From contig NZ_LR699553.1 of assembly GCF_902459535.1 (NCBI RefSeq), forward strand, positions 2,294,001 to 2,358,000: a stretch of 64,000 nucleotides of DNA, written 5' to 3'. A program made the position numbers and the translations under genes. Source of the DNA: Paraburkholderia dioscoreae. GTDB taxonomy: Bacteria > Pseudomonadota > Gammaproteobacteria > Burkholderiales > Burkholderiaceae. Numbering within the stretch: the stretch's first letter is position 1; every line of letters begins with the position of its first letter. Below, piece by piece: positions 44,084-54,200 of this stretch. The notes below the pieces were generated by a model. It searched no databases, was not told the origin of the DNA, and saw nothing but the letters and a program-made list of their open reading frames with translations.

Positions 44084-44904
44084 CAGGCTTCGCGGGTGGC
44101 TGGCGTGCTGACCGGCTCAGCGGCAACCTGGTGAGCCGGTTGCTGCGCGACTTCCTGCACGGTTTCGCGATCAGCCGGCGCATCCGTCGCACCGGCCTGC
44201 GGCTTGCCCGCTTCGACGGATTGCGAGACCGCAGCGGCCGCCGAGACACTCGCTGTCCCGGCCGGCGCTCCCGCTGCCTCCGCGGTGGCTTGCACGCCCA
44301 CTTCCGTGGCTGCTCCGGCGGTCGCGCCTGCATCCGCGCTCCCCGCGCCGGCCGCCGCCTTCGGCGCGCCCTTGCCGGCCCGATGTGCCTGCAGACGCTG
44401 CGCGCCGGCGGCTTCCTGCGCCGTGACCTTGCCCGCCTCGGCGCCCGTCAGATCGACGCGCGCCGCGCCTTCGACGAGACTTTTCCAGTAGCGGCTGCCA
44501 CGGCACCATGTCTTGATCGCGTCGCGCAATTCGGCTTCGCTCAACGACAGTTCCTTCGCATGCGCGACGAGATCTTCAAAAATACCGACCTTCAGCGGCA
44601 GCTTGGGCGCCGGATTCTTGGGAAAAGCAATGGGGAAGCGTTTCTGCAGCCGCCCGATCGATTTCACCACCGGGTCCACCGGCTTCGCCTCCACCGCCGG
44701 CCTGCCGCCGGATTCGGCAGCGGGCGCGGCACGGCGCGGCGGCGCGGGCTTGCGGGCAGGCCTCGCGCCCGGCTTGGACCCGTCCTTGGCAGCAGGCCTG
44801 GCGTCCTTCGAAGCAGGCTTGGCGCCGGACTTGGCGGCGGGCGCAGCCTCGCCGCGGGCCGCGGCCAATTGCTTCTTCAGTTCAGCGAGTTGTTCGAAAC
44901 CCAT
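44083..44904 (-). CDS. ProQ/FinO-family RNA chaperone
   Basis: A 273-residue protein. The N-terminus GFEQLAELKKQLAAARG leads into an Ala/Lys/Pro-rich linker to about residue 70, then the ProQ/FinO domain (SIGRLQKRFPIAFPKN, KLPLKVGIFEDLVAHAKE, AIKTWCRGSRYWKSLVEGAARVDLTG). A disordered Ala-rich C-terminal tail of about 110 residues follows. Such proteins bind structured sRNAs and mRNA 3' ends. The start at 44904 fits the conserved beginning; a longer frame from 44973 lacks support. Convergent with the TAXI gene and divergent from the LysR gene at 45061. Confidence 0.88.
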   Translation of the reverse strand: MGFEQLAELKKQLAAARGEAAPAAKSGAKPASKDARPAAKDGSKPGARPARKPAPPRRAAPAAESGGRPAVEAKPVDPVVKSIGRLQKRFPIAFPKNPAPKLPLKVGIFEDLVAHAKELSLSEAELRDAIKTWCRGSRYWKSLVEGAARVDLTGAEAGKVTAQEAAGAQRLQAHRAGKGAPKAAAGAGSADAGATAGAATEVGVQATAEAAGAPAGTASVSAAAAVSQSVEAGKPQAGATDAPADRETVQEVAQQPAHQVAAEPVSTPATREA

Positions 44905-45060
44905 AGCGCACAATCGATCGAGAAAGACGAGATTGTAGCAGCGTAAGGAGACACGCTCGCGACGATGCCGCAAGGCAGGCTGCGCCGGCCGGCGTGATGG
45001 CCCGGCGCGCTACGGTTAGACTCGGTGTTTTCCGCTCTCCACGGCCACTTCCGGCGTTTC

Positions 45061-45972
45061 ATGGACCTTAGGCAAATTCAGTATTTCATCGCGCTTTTCG
45101 AAGACGGCTCCGTCACGCGGGCGGCGAAACGGCTCAATATCGTGCAACCCGCGCTCAGCATGCAGATTGCGAAGCTCGAAACCGAATTGCGCCAGCAACT
45201 CTTCGAGCGCGGGCCGCACGGCATGACGCCGACCGACGCGGCGCGCCAGATGTACCGTCTCTACACGCCGATCATGCGCGACATCGACCGGGCCCGCGAC
45301 CAGTTGAGCCGCCAGGACGCGATCGTCACGGGGCGCGTGTCGCTCGGCATGGTGTCGTCGGAGGCGGAAAGCGTGCTGCCGGAGTCGCTCGCCAGGTTCA
45401 ACGCGCTGTTCCCGCAGGTGGAGGTGTCAGTCGCCGACGGCTTCAGCGCGCAGCTGATCGACGCGGTCGAAGCGGGCCGGCTGGATGCGGCCGTCATCAA
45501 CAAGCCGCGCGGGCGCCTCGCGCTCGACGTGGTGCCCCTGCTCGACGAGGAGATGGTGCTGGTGACGAGCGCCGCGCTCGGCCCCGACCTGCCGCCCGCC
45601 ATCGATCTCGCGACGCTGACCGGCATCGAGCTGGTCCTGCCCACGCGCCGCAACGGCCTGCGCGGCGTGCTGGACGCGGCGCTGCTGGCCGCGGACGTGG
45701 TCATCAAGCCGAAGTTCGAAATCGACCTGCTGAACACCATCGTGCAGTTCGTCGAGCAGAGCGCCGTTGCGACGATCCTGCCGCGCGTGGTGGTGCAGCG
45801 CAAAGTGGACGAAAGCGTGCTGCGCGCGCGCACCATCGCCTCACCGCCGATCGTGCGGCACATTATCCTCGTGAGCCATCCCAAGCGGCCGATCGGGCCC
45901 GCGGCGCGCGCGCTGATCGACATCATCGGCGAAGAGATCCGGCGCGTGACGACGGGCACGCCCGCCGCGTGA
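45061..45972 (+). CDS. LysR-family regulator, paralogue A flanking the furan operon
   Basis: A 303-residue LTTR (DLRQIQYFIALFEDGSVTRA, QPALSMQIAKLE, LFERGPHGMTP). Its first 40 residues are identical to those of the LTTR at 56728 and similarity continues through the effector domain (LLDEEMVLVTSAA, RNGLRGVLDAA). The two lie in the same orientation at either end of the hmf-like operon. It is 28 bp from the convergent transporter gene. In Cupriavidus basilensis LysR genes (hmfR) accompany hmf genes; here either paralogue could be the activator. Confidence 0.85.
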   Translation: MDLRQIQYFIALFEDGSVTRAAKRLNIVQPALSMQIAKLETELRQQLFERGPHGMTPTDAARQMYRLYTPIMRDIDRARDQLSRQDAIVTGRVSLGMVSSEAESVLPESLARFNALFPQVEVSVADGFSAQLIDAVEAGRLDAAVINKPRGRLALDVVPLLDEEMVLVTSAALGPDLPPAIDLATLTGIELVLPTRRNGLRGVLDAALLAADVVIKPKFEIDLLNTIVQFVEQSAVATILPRVVVQRKVDESVLRARTIASPPIVRHIILVSHPKRPIGPAARALIDIIGEEIRRVTTGTPAA

Positions 45973-46000
45973 AACGCGCGGCAAGCCGCCTGGCCGCGAG

Positions 46001-47383
46001 CTAGACCGCGTCGCGCATCGCGACCTGATCGAGCCTGCCGCGCGTTTCCGGCACGACGAACGCGCCGGTCAGGAAGATCACGCTGATCGCACCGACGAAG
46101 ATGGCCAGCGTTACCGGCAATTCGCTCGCGTCTTTCGCCACCAGCGAGACGGCGGTCGGCATCATGCCGCCGATCGCAAAGCCGATGTTCCATGAAAGCC
46201 CCGTGCCGGTCGCGCGAATCGCGGTGGGAAACCGTTCGTTCAGGAAGATCAGGACCGGCGCGTAGCCCGCGCTGCCGAGCGCGCTGAGAATCACCGCATA
46301 GACGCCGATCATCGTGATGCTCTGCGCCGTGGGCAGCAGCAGGAAGAGCGCGGGCAACGCGAACAGGCGAATCACGCCGAGCCAGATAAAAGCGCTCCTG
46401 CGCCCAATGAAGGTGCTCAGATGCCCCGCCGCGACCGAGGCGATCACCACCGCCACGCTGCAGATCAGCAGGATCGCCGCCGCGGCGCCGTTCGGCGCGT
46501 GGCTCACCACCTTGAGGAAAGTCGGCAGATAGCCCGAGGTCAGGTAATAGCCGCTACCGCCGCCAATGGTGAGCAGCAGGTTGACCAGCAGGATCGAGCG
46601 ATAGTCGCTGGAAAACAGCGTGCGCAGCGGCGAGCGCACCGCCTCGACCGGCGCGTCGAGCTTCTGCGCGGCGGCCTTGGCGGCCTTCTCGGCGGCGAGC
46701 TTTTTCCACAGCGGCGATTCCTCGAGACTGCTGAAAACGAACAGCCCGAGCACTGAGCTGATGATGCCGGTGAAGAACATGCAGCGCCAGCCCCACACCT
46801 CGAACGCCGCGCCGGGAAAGAGCGCCGACATCGCCAGATACGTGAGCGAGGCAATCAGCGCGCCGAGCCCCGCTCCGCCTCCGCCGATCAGGCCCGACAC
46901 CGCGCCGCGATATTTCGGCGCGACCGATTCGGTGCCGATGGTATGCGTGGATGCCACCACCCCGCCGACAAACACGCCCTGCACCAGCCGCAGCACCAGA
47001 AACAGGATCGGCGCAACGAGGCCGACTTGCGTGACGGTCGGCAGTGCGCCGAACGCGGCCGTGGAAAGGCCCACGCCGACCACGGCGATGATCATCGCGC
47101 CCTTGCGGCCGTGGCGGTCCGCATAAGAGCCGAACCAGGCCGAGCCGAGCGGGCGCATCAGCAGGGTCACGGCAAACGACGCATACACCGCGGCGAGCGA
47201 GAGCATGGCGTGTTCCGACGGGAAGAACAGCCTCCCGACCACCGGCGCGACGAACAGCAATACGAACAGATCGAACAGATCCAGTGCCCAACCGAGGCAC
47301 GAGGCCGCGACCGCACCCATCACCTGCCGCTGGTCTGCCGCGGGCAAGGCGGCGCCATTTTGCGCTGCTACGGACATTGTCAT
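46001..47383 (-). CDS. MFS transporter, probable furoate/furandicarboxylate importer
   Basis: A 460-residue inner-membrane protein with 12 predicted helices of the aromatic-acid/sialate symporter type: GWALDLFDLFVLLFVAPVVG, the loop motif YADRHGRKGAMI, RLVQGVFVGGVVASTHT and IGRRSAFIW. AAGGAG lies 8 bases before the ATG. It follows the last catabolic gene of the hmf-like operon on the same strand. C. basilensis hmf clusters carry MFS genes named hmfT; the substrate is inferred from context. Confidence 0.82.
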   Translation of the reverse strand: MTMSVAAQNGAALPAADQRQVMGAVAASCLGWALDLFDLFVLLFVAPVVGRLFFPSEHAMLSLAAVYASFAVTLLMRPLGSAWFGSYADRHGRKGAMIIAVVGVGLSTAAFGALPTVTQVGLVAPILFLVLRLVQGVFVGGVVASTHTIGTESVAPKYRGAVSGLIGGGGAGLGALIASLTYLAMSALFPGAAFEVWGWRCMFFTGIISSVLGLFVFSSLEESPLWKKLAAEKAAKAAAQKLDAPVEAVRSPLRTLFSSDYRSILLVNLLLTIGGGSGYYLTSGYLPTFLKVVSHAPNGAAAAILLICSVAVVIASVAAGHLSTFIGRRSAFIWLGVIRLFALPALFLLLPTAQSITMIGVYAVILSALGSAGYAPVLIFLNERFPTAIRATGTGLSWNIGFAIGGMMPTAVSLVAKDASELPVTLAIFVGAISVIFLTGAFVVPETRGRLDQVAMRDAV

Positions 47384-47500
47384 CTCCTTGACTATTGACG
47401 GGCCGTCTTTCGACCGTCCCCGTTTCGAGGCACGTTCTTTTCGCGTGCTCTTCTGGTGGTTATCTGGCGCCGGCAGCCGCCCGCGGGGGCGGCGCTCGCG

Positions 47501-48319
47501 CTAGCTGCCGCGGAACACCGGCTTGCGTTTGCCGTGAAAGGCCTCGACACCTTCGCGGAAATCGTCGGAAGTACGCAGACGGCTATAGCAGTGCCCTTCG
47601 AGTTCGATCGCGATCGACAACGGCGCGTCTTCGGTGTCGTTGAGGAGCTTTTTCGCGGTGCGCTGGGCGAGCGGCGAGAACGCGCGCAGTTCGTCCACCA
47701 GCGCATCGGTCGTCGCTTCGAGCGCGGAGTCGGCCACGCATTCGACCGCGATGCCCCACTCGTAAGCCTGCTTGCCCGGAATGCGGCGCGAGCGCATCAC
47801 GATGTCCTTGGTGCGGCCGATGCCGACCATCTGCTGCAAACGCGCCGAGCCGCCCGAGCCCGGAATCTGGCCGAGTTTCTGTTCCGGCAGCGCGTAGAAG
47901 GTGGTGTCGGTGGCAATGCGGAAGTCGCACGCGAGCGACAGTTCGAAGCCCACACCGAAGCAGAAGCCGCGATTGGCGGCGATCACCGGCTTCGAGCAGC
48001 GCGCGGGCGCGGCGATATTCCAGGCGAGCTTCGACACATGTTCCGGCGACGCTTCGAGAAAGCCCTTGATGTCGCCGCCGCTCGAAAAATGCTCGCCCTG
48101 GGCGCGCACCACGATCACGCGCACGCGCGGGTCGTCGTCGAGTGCTTCGAAGGCGGCGCGCAACTGGTCGCGCGCATGCATCGAAATCACGTTCAGCGGC
48201 GGCCTGTGCAGGACGATGTCGGCCCGCTCGCGCGCGGCGTCGATCTCGATGGAAAAGCCGTCGGGTTCCTGCAGCAGGCTCTGGCCGTGATGGCGCAGGT
48301 CGGTCGTGAGTTCCGTCAT
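47501..48319 (-). CDS. hmfE: enoyl-CoA hydratase/isomerase-family protein, HmfE-like
   Basis: A 272-residue crotonase-fold enzyme: FSSGGDIKGFL (oxyanion hole), GFCFGVGFELSLACDFRIATD and LPEQKLGQIPGSGGSARLQ, with the usual acidic residues present. In the furoate pathway the corresponding protein hydrolyses the ring-opened 2-oxoglutaroyl-CoA to 2-oxoglutarate. The gene is four bases after hmfD, with AAGGAG 8 bases upstream of its ATG. Its position after the CoA ligase and furoyl-CoA dehydrogenase genes supports this role; a general hydratase is the alternative. Confidence 0.8.
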   Translation of the reverse strand: MTELTTDLRHHGQSLLQEPDGFSIEIDAARERADIVLHRPPLNVISMHARDQLRAAFEALDDDPRVRVIVVRAQGEHFSSGGDIKGFLEASPEHVSKLAWNIAAPARCSKPVIAANRGFCFGVGFELSLACDFRIATDTTFYALPEQKLGQIPGSGGSARLQQMVGIGRTKDIVMRSRRIPGKQAYEWGIAVECVADSALEATTDALVDELRAFSPLAQRTAKKLLNDTEDAPLSIAIELEGHCYSRLRTSDDFREGVEAFHGKRKPVFRGS

Positions 48320-48323
48320 AGAG

Positions 48324-49901
48324 TTACTCCTTGGTGGTTTCGGTGTGGTGTGCATGGGATTCGCCGCGCCGGTCGGGCTCGTATTCGCCCGCCGACAGCT
48401 TGCGGCGCAGAATCTTGCCGACCGGCGATTTCGGTATGTCGTCGACGAACACGTATTCGCGCGGACGCTTGAAGTTGACGAGGTCGGACGTGCGGCAATA
48501 CGCGTCGAGCGTATCGGCGTCGACATATTCCCGGCGCTTGACGAAGGCGACCACGCGCTGGCCCCAGCGCTCGTCCTTCACGCCGGCCACCGCGACCTCG
48601 TCGACGGCGGGATGCAGCGACAGCACCGACTCGATATCGACCGGTGAAATGTTCTCGCCGCCGCTGATGATCATGTCGTCGACGCGGCCCGACACGTACA
48701 GGTCGCCTTGCGCGTCGAAGAAACCGGTATCGCCCGTGAAGTACCAGCCGTCGCGCAACGATTTCGCGTTCGCGTCGGGACGGTTCCAGTAGCCTTCGAA
48801 GGCCTCGTCGCCGAGCAGATCGGCAATGATCTGCCCTTCTTCTCCCACTTGCGCCAGATCCTCGGGCGTGTGGGCTTCGAGCCTGACGACGCGCAGGCGC
48901 GTGTTGATGCCCGCGCGCCCCGCGCTGCCCGGCTTCTTCGTGGCGTCCTGGTCGACGCTGAAGGTGTAGACCTCGGACGAACCGTAGTGATTGACGAACA
49001 GCTCCGGTTTGAACGCTGCCGAGAGGCGCTTGAGCAGACCGTCGTTCATCGGCGCGCCGGCAAAGCCGAGCTTTTTTACCGTCGAGGTATCCGTCGACGC
49101 GAAAGCCGCGTCGGCGAGCAGATCGTGGTACAGCGTCGGCACCAGATAGAGGCAGGTGAGCTTGTGCTGCGCGATCGCATCGAGTGCGAAGCGCGCATTC
49201 CAGCGGCGCACGCAGACGAACAGGCCGTCCACCAGCGCCATCGAGAGCAGCGAGCGCACGCCCATCGTGTGATAGAGCGGCATCACGCCGAGCGTGCGTT
49301 CGCCGTGGCCGTACAGATTCTGCGCGACGTGTGCGAGCGCGGCGGCGCGTTCGTGACGGTGCCGGCGCGGCACGCCTTTGGCCTTGCCGGTGGTGCCGGA
49401 GGTGTAGAGAATCAGCGAGTAGTCGTCGGCATTCGCGCAGGTGCGCCCGGCGTTCGGCGCGTCGGACTCGCGCTGCGTCATGAGCGTGTCGAAGTTTGCG
49501 GTGCGGCCTTGCGCGTCGTCGAGACCGATCCGCGGCAGACGCTGCGCCGCGACACTTTGCGCGACGGCTTCAGCGCAAACCGGCTCGTATACGATGGCCT
49601 TCACGCCCGCGTCGGTCACGCAGTATTCGAGCTCCTCCGGTTTCGCGCGCCAGTTCAACGGCACGATCACCACGCCGGCGAACTGGCAGGCCCAATGCAA
49701 GGTCGCCATTTCCCAGCGGTTTTGCAGCACCACCAGCAAGCGGTCGCCCTGCGCGAGACCCAGACCGCGCAGACCTTCGGCGACCTTCACGATCAGCCGG
49801 TGCCACTGCGCGTAAGTCAGCGCCAGTTCGCCGTCCACCAGCGCCAGCGCATTGGGGCTGCGTTCCACGCTTTGCAGAAAGGTTCGGCCGAGGTCAAGCA
49901 T
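48324..49901 (-). CDS. hmfD: AMP-forming CoA ligase, HmfD-like 2-furoyl-CoA synthetase
   Basis: A 525-residue ANL-family ligase. Phosphate-binding loop YTSGTTGKAKGVP near residue 165, adenine-site NHYGSSEVYTF, WYFTGDTGFFDAQGD and the C-terminal hinge and catalytic lysine region SPVGKILRRKL. It activates an aromatic or heteroaromatic acid to its CoA ester. With the molybdenum hydroxylase genes directly upstream and hmfE downstream, 2-furoate is the likely substrate; a benzoate-type acid cannot be excluded. GGAGG precedes the ATG. Its start overlaps the 3' end of hmfC by 8 bp. Confidence 0.85.
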   Translation of the reverse strand: MLDLGRTFLQSVERSPNALALVDGELALTYAQWHRLIVKVAEGLRGLGLAQGDRLLVVLQNRWEMATLHWACQFAGVVIVPLNWRAKPEELEYCVTDAGVKAIVYEPVCAEAVAQSVAAQRLPRIGLDDAQGRTANFDTLMTQRESDAPNAGRTCANADDYSLILYTSGTTGKAKGVPRRHRHERAAALAHVAQNLYGHGERTLGVMPLYHTMGVRSLLSMALVDGLFVCVRRWNARFALDAIAQHKLTCLYLVPTLYHDLLADAAFASTDTSTVKKLGFAGAPMNDGLLKRLSAAFKPELFVNHYGSSEVYTFSVDQDATKKPGSAGRAGINTRLRVVRLEAHTPEDLAQVGEEGQIIADLLGDEAFEGYWNRPDANAKSLRDGWYFTGDTGFFDAQGDLYVSGRVDDMIISGGENISPVDIESVLSLHPAVDEVAVAGVKDERWGQRVVAFVKRREYVDADTLDAYCRTSDLVNFKRPREYVFVDDIPKSPVGKILRRKLSAGEYEPDRRGESHAHHTETTKE

Positions 49902-50451
49902 GAGCGGCCTCCACGGTCTCGCCGGACACGTTGCCTTGTCCGCGCCGCGCCGCCACGTCGAGCACCGCGGCGACGATCGGCGTATAGCCCGTACAGCGGC
50001 ACAGATGGCCGGAGAGCATGTCGCGCACCTGCGCTTCGCTCGGATCGGGCACGCGCCGCAGATAGTCCGCGCACGACATCAGGATGCCGGCCGTGCAGAA
50101 GCCGCACTGCAACGCATGATGACGCTGGAACGCCTGCTGCAGATCGCCCAGTTGCATGTCGGGCGCGAGTCCCTCCACGGTATCGATGCGGCGTCCCTGC
50201 GCCTGCACCGCGAGCATCAGGCACGAGCGCCCCGCTACACCCTCAACGTGCACCGTGCACGCGCCGCACACGCCGTGCTCGCAGCCGACGTGGGTGCCGG
50301 TCGCGCCCAGTTCGTGACGGATGAAATCCGACAGCAGTTCGCGCGGCTCGCAATAGCCGCTGCATTCACGGCCATTGAGCGTCAGCGTGACGCGCTGCTG
50401 CTCGCCTTGCCGCATGACATGCACGACGTTGCCGTTCGATGTGTTGCTCAC
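49894..50451 (-). CDS. hmfC: molybdenum hydroxylase small [2Fe-2S] subunit, HmfC-like
   Basis: A 185-residue iron-sulfur subunit of the xanthine oxidase family. The plant-type cluster ligands are in GCEHGVCGACTVHVEG with a distal Cys in GRSCLML. The second, four-helix cluster ligands are CGFCTAG and CRCTGY. The GTG start at 50451 has AGGAGG 4-5 bases upstream and overlaps the TGA of the FAD-subunit gene (GTGA). An ATG at 50475 is less likely. The subunit carries electrons from the Mo site to FAD. Subunit letters follow the large-medium-small order of C. basilensis as I recall it. Confidence 0.88.
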   Translation of the reverse strand: MSNTSNGNVVHVMRQGEQQRVTLTLNGRECSGYCEPRELLSDFIRHELGATGTHVGCEHGVCGACTVHVEGVAGRSCLMLAVQAQGRRIDTVEGLAPDMQLGDLQQAFQRHHALQCGFCTAGILMSCADYLRRVPDPSEAQVRDMLSGHLCRCTGYTPIVAAVLDVAARRGQGNVSGETVEAAHA

Positions 50452-51269
50452 TTCGCCTCCTCGATCACGCGCCATCCGAGTTGCCGGACCAGATGCCGGC
50501 GATAGGTCGCGCTGACATGCGCGTCGTCCTGCGCGCCCAGCTTCCAGCTCAAATCGTTCAATGCGCTGCGCAGATCTTCGTCACGCAGACGCGGCCACTG
50601 CTCGACCACCGGCCGGTCCGCCACGCCGCCCACGGCGAGGCGGATCGAATCGTCCGTCACCACGGCCGCGCAGGCCACCATCGCGAAGTCGCCGTGGCGC
50701 GCGGAGAATTCCGTGAAGCCATACCGTTCGCCCGGCCGCCTGAGCGGAAAGCGCACGGCTTCGACCAGTTCGTCCGGCTCGCGCGCCGTCATCAACATGC
50801 CTTGAAAAAATTCGCCGGCCGGCAGCACACGGTGTTTCTTCTTCGAGCGCAGCATTACGTCGCCGCCGAGCGCCGCCAGCACCAGTGGCAATTCCGCGCT
50901 CGGGTCGGCATGCGCCACCGAGCCGCACACCGTGCCGCGATTGCGAATCTGGAAGTGCGAGATATGCGGGAACGCCATTGCCAGCAACGGCACTTCGTCG
51001 CGCAGCGATTCGCGCCACTCCACGCTGCCTTGCGTCGCCGCCGCGCCCACTATCAGCAGGCCGGCCTTGTGATCGACGCGCACCGAGTTCAACTCGTCGG
51101 TGCGCGAGATGTCGATCAGCATGCGCGGTTGCGCGAGCCGCATGTTCAACACCGCCATCAGCGACTGGCCGCCTGCGAGCACACGCGCATCCTCGGCGTA
51201 TTGCGCGAGGGCGTCGAGCGCATGCTGCGTGGTCATGGCGCGCAGATAATCGAACGGCGCGGGTTTCAT
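50448..51269 (-). CDS. hmfB: molybdenum hydroxylase medium FAD subunit, HmfB-like
   Basis: A 273-residue FAD-binding subunit of the CO-dehydrogenase/xanthine-oxidase type. FAD motifs are AGGQSLMAVLNMRLAQP and TVCGSVAHADPSAELP. No cysteine-rich insertion like the [4Fe-4S] loop of 4-hydroxybenzoyl-CoA reductase is visible, which fits an oxidising dehydrogenase. The ATG at 51269 overlaps the stop of the large subunit (ATGA). It ends overlapping the small subunit start. Confidence 0.87.
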   Translation of the reverse strand: MKPAPFDYLRAMTTQHALDALAQYAEDARVLAGGQSLMAVLNMRLAQPRMLIDISRTDELNSVRVDHKAGLLIVGAAATQGSVEWRESLRDEVPLLAMAFPHISHFQIRNRGTVCGSVAHADPSAELPLVLAALGGDVMLRSKKKHRVLPAGEFFQGMLMTAREPDELVEAVRFPLRRPGERYGFTEFSARHGDFAMVACAAVVTDDSIRLAVGGVADRPVVEQWPRLRDEDLRSALNDLSWKLGAQDDAHVSATYRRHLVRQLGWRVIEEAK

Positions 51270-54200
51270 GCCTGTCTCCTGAAACGGGCCAGCAGGCGCG
51301 AGAACCACGAGCCGCCCGCGTGGACCGGTTTGCCTGCCGCCTGCCGGCCCAGCGATTCAAACAGTTGCCGCAGCACGACCTTGGCCGCGCCTTCGAGCAT
51401 GCGTCCGCCCACCGCCGCGACCTTGCCCGACACCTGGGCTTCGTAGTCGTAGGAAAGACGCGTGCCCTTGTCGATCGGCGCCAGTTCGACGAGGCCGCTG
51501 CCACGCGCGCTGCCGAGCGACGACATGCCCGCACCTGCCAAACGCAGCCGATGCGGCGCGTCGATTTCCGACAGGCCGATCTTCGCCTCGAAGCGCGCCT
51601 TGATCATGCCCACGCCGACTGTCACGTCGGCGCGATACTGGTTCGCGCCTTCGGCTTCGAGCGCATGGCAGCCGGGAATCACTCTGGCGAGCGCGACCGG
51701 ATCGAGCAGCACGGCGAAAATCGCTTCCGGCGACGCGGGCAGATCGACGCTGCCCTGCGCGGTGAGCGCCTTGCCGCCGCCCGGCATCGCCGGTTTGGCC
51801 GCGGACGCTTCACGCAACTCGGGACGCGACGGCGCGGGGTCGTCCATGCCCACGAGCGCCATCACTTTGGAAGGTGTCAAAGGCAAACGGATATCGTCGA
51901 CGCCGAGCGCGTCCGCCACCGCATTCGCGATGCAAGGCGGCGTGCTCATGTTGTTGCCCTCGCCGAGTCCTTTCGCGCCCAACGGCGTGAACGGCGACGG
52001 CGTTTCCAGATGGACGATCACCGGATCGGGCACTTCGCAGGTAGTCGGCATCAGATAGTCGGCGAGCGTGCCGGACTGGAAGCTGCCGTCAGCGCCGTAG
52101 CGGAATTCCTCCATCAACGCCGCGCCGAGCCCTTGCGCGAAGGCGCCGCGAATCTGGCCGTCGGCGAGCGCGGGATTGAGCAGCGTGCCGGCGTCGTGCG
52201 CGGTCACGTAGCGGTCGATCCGCACGCGGCCGGTAGCGCGATCCACTTCGATCCCGCACATGTCGAACGCAAACCCGTAAGCCGCCGATGTGTTGATGCG
52301 ATCGTTCCCGTCCGGCGCGGCCATGTTCGGCGGATTCCAGAACACAGTCTCGCGCAGGCCCGGCTCTTCGCCTTCGGGCAACAGCGCGGGTGCCCAATGC
52401 GGCGCATTGGCGGCGACGCGGCCGAACGGCTGCGCGCGATCCTCGGCGCCCTTTGCATAGATGCGGCCTTCTTCGAAACGGATGTCGTCCGGCGCGCACC
52501 CCAACTGCTTCGACACGATGCGCGCGATCTTGTCGCGCACGCGCACGGCAGCCAGATGCACCGTGCCCGCCACCGCCCCGGCGAAGCGGCTCGAATAATT
52601 GCCCGCCGCCACCGACCACGCGTCCTTGTGCGTATCGAATTCGACATTGACGACCACGTCCTGCGGCGCGACACCGAGCACATCCGCGACCACCTGCGCG
52701 CACACCGTCATATGCCCCTGGCCCGCGGGCGTCGACGCAATCGTCACCACCACGCCGCCGAGCAGATCGACGCTCACCGTCGCGCTAGCGATCGCGCCGC
52801 TCTTCGGTCCGGCTTTCCTGCGCGCGTCGGCGGGCATCACGGTCGTGATGTAGCCCATGTTCGATACGGACGGTTCGACGATCGCCGCGAAGCCGATGCC
52901 GTATAGCCGCCCTTCCTTGCGCGCCGCGTCGCGGCGCGCCAGCAGTTCGTCATGACCGCCTTCGGCCAGCGCGCGGCGCAGTGCTTCCTGATAGTTACCG
53001 GAGTCGAGCAGCGCGCCGGCCGCGGCGCGATACGGGAACGCATCGGCGGCGACGAAATTGCGGCGGTACACGTCGAGCACATCGAGCTTCAATTCGAGCG
53101 CGATACGCTGGATCAACCGTTCGAGCGCGAAATACACCTGCGGTCCGCCGAAGCCGCGTACCAGACCCGTCGGCGTCTTGTTGGTCAGCACGACGCGATT
53201 GCGCACCAGCAGATTGTCGATCGCGTACGCGCCGGTCAGGCAGCCATGCATGCGATAGAACGTGGCGGGTTCCGGCGCGCGCAGGTAGCCGCCGCAATCT
53301 TCGAGTTGATCGTAGGCGAGCGCCGTAATACGGCCGTCGCTTTCCACGGCCGCTTCGAGCGTCGAGACGCGCGCGGTCGCGGAGGTCGCCGCGCTCAGAT
53401 GTTCGAGCCGGTCCTCGACCCATTTCACCGGCGCGCCCGCCTTGCGGGACGCGAGGCACATCAGCACGACATACGGAAACACCGCCTGCTTCACGCCGAA
53501 GCTGCCGCCCGAATCGCGCGGCGCCTTGTGGCGCAGACGGTTGGCGGGCACGTTCAGCGCCATTGCCATCACCGCATGCAGCGAGAACGGGCCCATGAAA
53601 TTCGACGTGACGTCGTAGCCTTCGTCGCCCGCCAGATACTCCGCGATCACCACGCCGCATTCGATCGGCGCGCAGCTGTTGCGCGGATAATGCGCGACCA
53701 GTTTCACGCGATGCGGCGCCCTCTCGAACGCGGCTTCCGGCTCGCCGTAGCGGAAGTGCCGGTCGCTGATCACGTTGCTGCCCACTTTCTCGTGCAATAC
53801 CGGCGACTGGTCGCTCGCCGCCTGTTCGATCGACGTGACCGGATCGAGTGTCGCGTACTCCACCTTGAGCAGATCGAGCGCGTCTTCGGCGATGGCGCGC
53901 GATTGCGCCAGCACCACGGCCACTGGTTCGCCCACGTAGCGCACGCGGTCCATCGCCAGCGCCCACTGTTCCATCGGCGATTTCACGCCGACCACGAAGG
54001 GCCGCGACCAGGCGCGCAGATCGTCGCGTGTCAGGATCGCGCGCACGCCGGGCAGTTTCGCGGCGGCGTCCGTGTCGATCGACACCAGCTCCGCGTGCGC
54101 GTGCGGCGAGCGCAGGATCGCGGCGTGCAGCGTGCCGGGCCGCACGCCGATATCGTCGCCATAGCGGCCGCGTCCGGTGAGAATGGCGGGATCTTCCAGA

